Shown: positions 13,709-18,797 of the stretch, piece by piece
Layout of the letters: each line of letters opens with the position of its first letter
Position numbering within the stretch: the first letter of the stretch is position 1
Assembly (NCBI GenBank): GCA_964459805.1
Contig: CAYWOD010000047.1
Location: 1 to 18,797 of the forward strand
Reading direction: 5' to 3'
Length of the DNA stretch: 18,797 nt
From: DAOVRL01 sp964459805
Lineage (GTDB): Bacteria; Planctomycetota; Phycisphaerae; Sedimentisphaerales; Anaerobacaceae
Program-made: the position numbers and the translations under genes
The notes under the pieces: generated by a model
The model's input: only the letters and a program-made list of their open reading frames with translations
What the model was told of the DNA's origin: nothing
Database searches by the model: none

Positions 13709-15124
13709 ATGCGAATGACACGAAGAGCTTTTCTTAGGATGATCGGTGCGGGGGCGGCTTGTATGACGATGTCTTGTGCGGCGCCGGCGGGGCGGAGGGC
13801 ACAGCGCCCTAATATTGTATTTTTTCTGATTGACGATCAACGTAACGACACGTTGGGCTGTGCGGGGCATCCGATCCTCAAGACGCCGGTGGTCGATAGC
13901 TTAGCTGCGCAAGGCGTGCGCTTCACAAATGCGTTCGTCACAACGAGTATCTGCGCGGCCGGGCGGGCTTCTGTCTTTACCGGTCTGTACGAGCGGACTC
14001 ATGGGTTTACGTTCGGCACACCGCCTATCAGCGCCGAGCACGCGGCGGCGAGCTATCCGGCCTTGCTGCGAGAAGCGGGATATCGGACAGGCTTTATCGG
14101 TAAATTCGGCGTGAAGGTTGCCGGGGACGTGCGTTCGGAAATGTTCGACTACTTCAAGCCTCACGGTCGAGGGCCGTACTTTAAGAAGCAGGCCGATGGG
14201 TCGTTGCGACACGAGACTGAGATCGCGGGCGACCGCGCAATTGAATTCCTGAGCACGAACCCGGACGAACAGCCGTTTTGTCTTTCGGTGAGTTTTAACG
14301 CCGTGCACGCCGAGGATGGGGACAAGAAGAACCACTTTCCGTGGCCGAAGGCGGTGGATGGGATGTACGAGGACATTGAGATACCGGCGCCTCGGTTGGG
14401 CGATCCGGCGATTTTTGAATCGCAGCCTGAGTTCCTCAAGAAATCGATGAACCGGGACCGGTATTTCTGGCGATGGGACACGCCCCGGAAGTATCAGAAG
14501 AATATGCGGGCGTATTTCCGCATGATAAGCGGCGTGGACCGGGTTATTGGGCGGGTGCGCGAGGCGCTCAAAGACCATAATCTTGATCGCAATACGATTA
14601 TTATCTACAACGGCGACAACGGCTACTATATGGGAGATCGCGGATTTGCGGGGAAGTGGTCGCACTACGAGCAATCGCTGCGTGTTCCGCTGATTGTCTA
14701 TGATCCGCGCTTAGCCGGGAAGCAGCGTGGCAAGCTGCGCGATGAGATGGCGCTCAACATCGATTTGGCCGCGACAATGCTTGAGCTTGCGGGCGTTGAT
14801 GTGCCCAGTCACTATCAGGGCGCCAGTCTGGTCCCACTTGTGCGCGGAAAGAAAGTGCGGCGGTGGCGGGATGATTTCTTCTGCGAGCATTTGATGAACC
14901 ACAAGGCGATTCCGAAGTGGGAGGGTGTTCGCGGGCAGCGGTATGTCTATGCGCGGTACTTCGAGCAGGAGCCGGTCTATGAGTTCCTGCACGATTTGGA
15001 GGCCGACCCCGACCAGCTCAGGAATCTCGCCTCGCACCCAAAATACGCTGATATCCTTGCGAAGATGCGTAGGCGGTGTGATAAGCTGCGGGATGCGTAC
15101 GCAAAAGCACAAAAGAACAATTAG
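13709..15124 (+). CDS. Tat-exported sulfatase with atypical CAAGR signature
   Basis: A 471-residue type I sulfatase. The N-terminus has a twin-arginine motif (TRRAFLRM, residues 4-11) and a lipobox-like MSC at 21-23, so it may be a Tat-exported lipoprotein. Metal-site residues are D42-D43 (FFLIDDQRND) and the GDNGYYMGDRG motif, followed by KWSHYEQSLRVPLIV. The catalytic signature is C82-A-A-G-R86 followed by ASVFTGLYERTHG; Gly replaces the usual Ser/Thr at position four, while Cys and Arg are kept. The ATG has GAGGAG nine bases upstream. The rest matches sulfatases along its length, including the AATMLELAGVDVPSHYQG and C-terminal EFLHDLEADPDQLRNLA regions. It would release sulfate from a polysaccharide outside the cytoplasm. 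The substrate is unknown. Confidence 0.92.
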   Translation: MRMTRRAFLRMIGAGAACMTMSCAAPAGRRAQRPNIVFFLIDDQRNDTLGCAGHPILKTPVVDSLAAQGVRFTNAFVTTSICAAGRASVFTGLYERTHGFTFGTPPISAEHAAASYPALLREAGYRTGFIGKFGVKVAGDVRSEMFDYFKPHGRGPYFKKQADGSLRHETEIAGDRAIEFLSTNPDEQPFCLSVSFNAVHAEDGDKKNHFPWPKAVDGMYEDIEIPAPRLGDPAIFESQPEFLKKSMNRDRYFWRWDTPRKYQKNMRAYFRMISGVDRVIGRVREALKDHNLDRNTIIIYNGDNGYYMGDRGFAGKWSHYEQSLRVPLIVYDPRLAGKQRGKLRDEMALNIDLAATMLELAGVDVPSHYQGASLVPLVRGKKVRRWRDDFFCEHLMNHKAIPKWEGVRGQRYVYARYFEQEPVYEFLHDLEADPDQLRNLASHPKYADILAKMRRRCDKLRDAYAKAQKNN

Positions 15125-15245
15125 ACACGGCTTAACACGGATTTACACTGTTGAATTAGAAGATTGGCCGGCAGAGCCCACCCTACAAGAGTTGTTGCGT
15201 TCTGGTTTGGTCGGGGGCGCGAAGCGGGAGTGTGGTGGCGGTGTG

Positions 15246-15264
15246 CGTCGCCGTTCCGGCGACG
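15246..15264. terminator. Hairpin between convergent genes
   Basis: CGTCGCCG at 15246-15253 and CGGCGACG at 15257-15264 form a perfect 8-bp stem with a TTC loop, placed between the convergent sulfatase and isomerase-like genes. There is no T tract on either side, so intrinsic termination is doubtful; it could be a repeat remnant. The rest of the 172-base intergenic stretch shows nothing else clear. Confidence 0.35.
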
Positions 15265-15296
15265 GCTAAACGGTGTAATTCGCCGGCAGAGATTCG

Positions 15297-16868
15297 TCAG
15301 GCGCTGAGGTCTTCCCACTCTATCCCGACCTTCTTAAGCACATAACCGAGCTCGCGCATGTAATCACCATAGCAGAGCATCCAGTGGAATCCGGGCATCC
15401 GTTCGGCGAGCCTGAGGTCATCGCAGGTATAGCTGATGTCGATCTGCGAGCGGCAGATATCCATAAACGGAGCGTCAACAATTTTCCCCGGCAGTCCCAC
15501 CCAGCGCTTCAACGCAAAATCGGGCACAATAACAGTCAACGGCTGACCCTTGCGCATCTCTACCTTCGGGGCGGCGCCGTAGTCCGACTCGAAATGCGTT
15601 AGAATTCTTGCCGGTTCAAAATCCTTGCCGTTCATCTTACGCGGCGCGGTGCAGTGGGCAAGCGTAATCAATCCGTCGTGCGGGTAAGTCGGGTCGTTGA
15701 GGAAGGCCGGCTTGCCGGAAATATTCGCAAGGAGCACACCGGATGGTATCACCACGAAGTCCGACTCGCAAAACGCCAGATACCCCGCATCGTTGAGCAG
15801 GCTCAACGGCAGGCACGCGGTCGTCTCCGACATCGGCATAATCGTCCCCATACAGCCGTTAATCGTAATTGCTCCGCAGCCGGCCTTGTTCATCACTCCG
15901 CGGAAGACCTGCTCTAACAAAAACGCATTATCGACAAACTCCCGCTTCGTCTCTAACTTTGTGCCTTTTGATCTTAGGTACTTCTCGGCCCGCGTTCGCG
16001 CACGGGCCACGGCCGCGCCGTCCGCCCGCGCCTGCTTGATCAGCTTGCCTAACTCATCGTACGAGACCGTCTGAATGTCGAAACGCCACTTGTTCTTGAC
16101 CAGTTTGGGCACGACGTCTCTCGGCTGGGCCCAGGCTCCCGGCCCGCCAATCGCCACTATGCGCGTGCCCATAGTGTTGCGCAGCCCGCACAGCGCGCGC
16201 AGCCGCCACAAAATCTCATCCTGGCTGTCGATCACCACGTCTGTGTAGTCGCTGCCTTTGACCGCGAGCGTATCGGTGTGCTGCCGCAAATATCGGGGGC
16301 TGATGATCTCATACCATAAATAGACCGGTCCGGATCTATGGCGGCAGAAAAAGACCATGTCTTTGCCTTGCTTGGCCAGTGCGTCGAATATCCCCATCCA
16401 GCCGCCGGCGGCATAGACGAGAAAAACATCGGCCTTCTCCAGGTCATCTATACCGGCGAAATCGCCCCCGGCGCGCACACGCGAGACCGGCAGAAACTGA
16501 AGCGGAAAATCCGCCTTGGCGGCAAGCGCATCCAGTTCACCTTTGATACGCGCGACTTCCTGCCTGGCATCCTGCTCGGTCTGAATACCACCCCAGTTGC
16601 GCCAACTGGTTTGGTGCCGGGGCTTCGGGGTGCTGTAAGCAAGCACCGGCTTGACCACAATCGCGCGACGCTTGGGGGCCGTCTCGCTCTGCGTTTCCGC
16701 CATCGCCACGGCCGACCACGTCAGTCCCGTCACCGCCGGTCCAAGCAATGTCACTCCACCGGCACCTTGCAAAAAGCCCCGCCTTGTTATCTCGGCAGGC
16801 GAATCATGTCCGCCGCAGGGGCAGCACGTCCTTCGCACAGGCTCTCTTTCACCATATTCTTCAGTCAT
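15297..16868 (-). CDS. Tat-exported L-fucose/L-arabinose isomerase-like protein
   Basis: A 523-residue protein. A twin-arginine signal (ITRRGFLQGAGG, R29-R30) and a hydrophobic stretch to AMA precede the mature part. A Cys-rich segment (CCPCGGH, residues 15-21) lies ahead of the twin arginines. The mature part resembles sugar isomerases of the L-fucose/arabinose type: an N-terminal region ending in GGWMGIFDALAKQGKDMVF, and a C-terminal region with CESDFVVIPSGVLL, AFLNDPTYPHDG, LAHCTAPRKM and a Gly-rich FESDYGAAPKVE. Known members act in the cytoplasm, so a Tat signal is unusual. I could not confirm all metal ligands. The ATG at 16868 has AAGGAG eight bases upstream; an in-frame TTG at 16886 lies before that site and is less likely. 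The neighbouring sulfatase suggests a role in handling fucose-rich glycans, an inference. Confidence 0.68.
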   Translation of the reverse strand: MTEEYGEREPVRRTCCPCGGHDSPAEITRRGFLQGAGGVTLLGPAVTGLTWSAVAMAETQSETAPKRRAIVVKPVLAYSTPKPRHQTSWRNWGGIQTEQDARQEVARIKGELDALAAKADFPLQFLPVSRVRAGGDFAGIDDLEKADVFLVYAAGGWMGIFDALAKQGKDMVFFCRHRSGPVYLWYEIISPRYLRQHTDTLAVKGSDYTDVVIDSQDEILWRLRALCGLRNTMGTRIVAIGGPGAWAQPRDVVPKLVKNKWRFDIQTVSYDELGKLIKQARADGAAVARARTRAEKYLRSKGTKLETKREFVDNAFLLEQVFRGVMNKAGCGAITINGCMGTIMPMSETTACLPLSLLNDAGYLAFCESDFVVIPSGVLLANISGKPAFLNDPTYPHDGLITLAHCTAPRKMNGKDFEPARILTHFESDYGAAPKVEMRKGQPLTVIVPDFALKRWVGLPGKIVDAPFMDICRSQIDISYTCDDLRLAERMPGFHWMLCYGDYMRELGYVLKKVGIEWEDLSA

Positions 16869-16899
16869 CAGGTAGTCTCCTTTCAATTCACTTCAACCC

Positions 16900-16926
16900 C
16901 CCGGGTGGATTCTTGTCCATCCCGGG
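16900..16926 (-). promoter_or_regulatory. Leader hairpin upstream of the isomerase-like gene
   Basis: CCCGGGTGGA (16900-16909) and TCCATCCCGGG (16916-16926) pair with one bulged base around a 6-base loop. The hairpin lies in the leader, about 32 bases upstream of the ATG. It could affect mRNA stability or be a protein-binding site. Nothing identifies a known riboswitch. Confidence 0.3.
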
Positions 16927-17036
16927 ACCTTGTTTCTCAGAAACTGTAACAAAATGAGCTCTTAGCTGACTCGGCCAGTATAACCGGCACAAACCGAGTA
17001 AAAAAGGAAAAAAGGTTCTCATCCAACAAAGTAGGT

Positions 17037-17381
17037 TCAACTGCAATCGACGCTGCCATTGCAGTTAAGGTCTCCCGACGGAGTGCCCTCGCTGCATAGT
17101 TTCACAAGATAAACATGGCCCTGTTGTCCCGGCTCGAAGGAGCCGGTAGTCCCTGTGATTACATATCCGCCGTCGGCTGTCTGTTGAGCCGATTGGCCCC
17201 GGTCGTAACCGTCTCCTCCGAACACTTTGTGCCACTGCAAGTTTCCGTTAGGCTCGCTTCGTATGACAATCCGCAGCCTACCCGCTCCCTGGTATTGCGA
17301 ATTGAGCTCGATGAACAAGAAACAGTCTGGTGTCCGGTCGGTGATTTGTTCGGTACCGGTGTGGGGAGGGGGACCTTAGGA
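17037..17381 (-). pseudogene. Fragment of a secreted repeat protein with dockerin-like end
   Basis: The frame is open from just inside a TAA near 17384 to the stop at 17037-17039, about 114 codons, but has no ATG start; the first available start is a TTG at 17318. The peptide contains NLQWHKVFGGDGYDRGQSAQ and DGGYVITGTTGSF, a repeat typical of secreted proteins that carry GG-x-D-x-G-x-S-x-Q-x-T-x-DGGY units, and ends GDLNCNGSVDCS. The GDLNCxGxVD part is the start of a planctomycete-type dockerin or calcium-binding tail, cut short by the stop. Both ends look truncated, so this is a remnant of a longer gene. Short repeats of this type are common in secreted Planctomycetota proteins. Confidence 0.55.
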
Positions 17382-17425
17382 GTCACTTAATCTTTATAGT
17401 TGATACCCAGCAACTCTCTCCAATG

Positions 17426-18430
17426 TTAAGTATTACATCTTTCAATATCTTTAACCTTTTGCCACAAGAATTCGCTCAGCTCCTTGATTCCTTGGCCCGT
17501 AACGGCTGAGATTGGGTGAATGGGTTGTGGTAGCTTTTCTTCCAAGTCCTTTACTATTCTTGCATCGGGGTCGAGGTCTATTTTGTTGGCGATGATGATC
17601 TCTTGTTTTTGAGCTAATATCTTGCTGTGCTTTTCCAGCTCGCTTCGGATGGCCTTGTAGTTCTCGGCCGGGTCCGAGCCGTCGGTTGGCATTATATCAA
17701 GAATATGGGCGAGGATTGTAGTTCTCTCTATGTGCTTGAGGAATTCGTGGCCCAGGCCGGCCCCGGCGTGAGCGCCCTCGATGAGGCCAGGGATGTCGGC
17801 CATCACGAACCGGCGAAAGTCGCTCAATTCCACGATTCCCAGTACCGGCTCGATTGTGGTGAAAGGATAATCGGCGATTTTCGGCCTGGCGGCGGAGCAG
17901 CGCGAGATGAGGGTGCTCTTGCCGGCGTTGGGCATACCGACCAGGCCGACATCGGCAATAAGCTTCAATTCGAGCCTGATGTTTCTCTCCTGGCCTTCTT
18001 TGCCTCGTTCGGCATTTCTTGGTGTCTGGTTGATTGAGGTTGCAAAGGCCTTGTTGCCTTTTCCGCCCCTTCCGCCCCGGCAGACGCGGACTTTCAAGCC
18101 GATCTCGTTAAGGTCTTTGAGGAGCAGGTCCAGATCGATGTCGTGGATAAGTGTGCCCGGGGGGACCTTGATTACGAGGTCGTTGCCGCTTGCCCCGTGC
18201 TTGTTGGCACCTGAGCCGGGCTGGCCGTTTTGTGCCTGCCAGTGATGTTTGCCGGCGAAATCCAGCAGGGTGTCAAGATTCTTGGCGGCTTGGAAATAAA
18301 CGTCGCCTCCTCTTCCGCCGTCACCGCCGTCAGGTCCGCCCTTGGGGATGAACTTCTCGCGGCGAAAGCTGACGCATCCGTGCCCGCCGTTGCCGGCCTT
18401 GATCCAGATTTTTGCCTGATCGATAAACAT
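17426..18430 (-). CDS. obg: GTPase Obg/CgtA
   Basis: A 334-residue ribosome-associated GTPase involved in 50S subunit maturation and stress response. The N-terminal Obg fold is glycine-rich (KAGNGGHGCVSF, GGPDGGDGGRGG, CRGGRGGKGN) over residues 1-155. The G domain has G1 GMPNAGKST (165-173), G2 around TT at 191-192, G3 DIPGLIEG (212-219), G4 NKID (282-285) and G5 SAV. The protein ends soon after G5 and so lacks a long C-terminal extension. The usual upstream rplU and rpmA genes are not seen in the 367 bases before the start. A promoter at 18449-18476 lies directly upstream. Identification is certain. Confidence 0.98.
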   Translation of the reverse strand: MFIDQAKIWIKAGNGGHGCVSFRREKFIPKGGPDGGDGGRGGDVYFQAAKNLDTLLDFAGKHHWQAQNGQPGSGANKHGASGNDLVIKVPPGTLIHDIDLDLLLKDLNEIGLKVRVCRGGRGGKGNKAFATSINQTPRNAERGKEGQERNIRLELKLIADVGLVGMPNAGKSTLISRCSAARPKIADYPFTTIEPVLGIVELSDFRRFVMADIPGLIEGAHAGAGLGHEFLKHIERTTILAHILDIMPTDGSDPAENYKAIRSELEKHSKILAQKQEIIIANKIDLDPDARIVKDLEEKLPQPIHPISAVTGQGIKELSEFLWQKVKDIERCNT

Positions 18431-18448
18431 AGAACTCGTCTTTGGTCA

Positions 18449-18476
18449 ATTCTATTTGGAAACCCGCGTTCGGCAA
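18449..18476 (-). promoter_or_regulatory. Sigma70-type promoter of obg
   Basis: On the minus strand TTGCCG (18476-18471), a 16-base spacer, and TAGAAT (18454-18449) match the -35/-10 consensus at four and five of six positions. The start of transcription would be near 18440, leaving a leader of only about a dozen bases. Only weak Shine-Dalgarno-like bases precede the ATG. Confidence 0.45.
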
Positions 18477-18576
18477 GTCCTTATTCCTGCCGAGGCCTGG
18501 CCTGTTCTAACTCATCGCGTCTTCTACGGGAAACAGTAGGCACAAGTCTGAATACGAAGGCTCTCCGGATTTCAAC

Positions 18577-18742
18577 AAACTTTGGCATGGTTCAGAACAG
18601 GGTAACACTTTTCTGTAGCCCACAAGTTGCCATTTTCTCCGTAACTTCTGTTTTGATAGACTGTTACGATTGTTCGTGGCCATTGCACGAGCTTCAAAAG
18701 TGTTACCTTTGGGTATATGAAATTGAACCATGCCCAAACTTT
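18577..18742. repeat. Nested inverted-repeat structure
   Basis: An inner pair GGTAACACTTTT (18601-18612) and AAAAGTGTTACC (18696-18707) is a perfect 12-bp inverted repeat. It is enclosed by an outer perfect 11-bp pair GGCATGGTTCA (18584-18594) and TGAACCATGCC (18724-18734), with weaker pairing outside it (AAACTTT). Inside, CGTAAC and GTTACG form a further short pair. No target-site duplication or transposase is visible. It may be a miniature inverted-repeat element or a decayed mobile element. The 18431-18797 stretch otherwise holds only the obg promoter and a palindrome TACACGTGTA at 18775-18784. Confidence 0.6.
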
Positions 18743-18797
18743 AGCCTTGCAGGGACGGTGAATTTAGTGTATATTACACGTGTAGGAAAGTACGATA

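Noticed and set aside
13901..14674. Minus-strand ORF (257 residues) inside the second sulfatase
   Set aside because: It lies wholly opposite a gene with complete sulfatase motifs and shows no protein features of its own.
18507..18737. 76-residue minus-strand ORF upstream of obg
   Set aside because: It begins at a TTG with no ribosome-binding site and runs through the nested inverted repeats; the peptide matches nothing I know, including ribosomal proteins L21 and L27.
1..18797. CRISPR array, rRNA, tRNA, insertion sequence with transposase
   Set aside because: No regularly spaced direct repeats, no conserved RNA gene sequences and no transposase-like frames were seen on either strand.

Overview
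The window looks like a metagenome-assembled or draft chromosome segment from a Planctomycetota bacterium, probably of the Phycisphaerae. That placement is an inference from gene content: two Tat-exported sulfatases, a large secreted DUF4838-type protein with a malectin domain, Tat-exported enzyme homologues, a degenerate secreted-protein fragment with a dockerin-like end, and a moderately high G+C content. A run of 100 N at 5508-5607 is a scaffold gap of unknown true length.

Layout. 68-4667, minus strand: a secreted DUF4838/malectin protein followed by a Tat-exported sulfatase, a glycan-processing pair. 4816-11670, plus strand: a tightly packed five-gene operon encoding a dicluster ferredoxin-like protein, a radical SAM protein, a DUF116 domain fused to a trans-isoprenyl diphosphate synthase, a single-barrel prenyltransferase/squalene-oxidase-repeat protein, and a squalene-hopene-cyclase-type class II terpene cyclase with an intact DxDD motif. 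Adjacent genes overlap or abut, and a good sigma70-type promoter precedes the first gene. 11920-15124, plus strand: a TolB-like beta-propeller protein, a frameshifted small lipoprotein gene cut off by a two-hairpin palindromic repeat, and a second Tat-exported sulfatase. 15297-17380, minus strand: a Tat-exported protein resembling L-fucose/L-arabinose isomerases and a decayed gene fragment. 17426-18430, minus strand: the housekeeping GTPase gene obg. The last 367 bases hold a promoter for obg and a nested inverted-repeat structure, but no convincing gene.

The most interesting part is the five-gene operon. One polypeptide joins a cysteine-rich DUF116 domain to a prenyl-diphosphate synthase, and the operon adds a class II cyclase, a second alpha/alpha-barrel protein without recognisable zinc ligands, a radical SAM enzyme and a likely electron donor. 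No squalene synthase genes (hpnCDE or sqs type) are visible here. The simplest inference is a pathway for a cyclised and radical-modified isoprenoid. The product cannot be read from the sequence.

Annotation traps: the gap creates a false 823-residue ferredoxin/radical SAM fusion; the beta-propeller gene has an ATG-AAA-TAG directly ahead of its start; and the small lipoprotein gene has a one-base frameshift in an A run.
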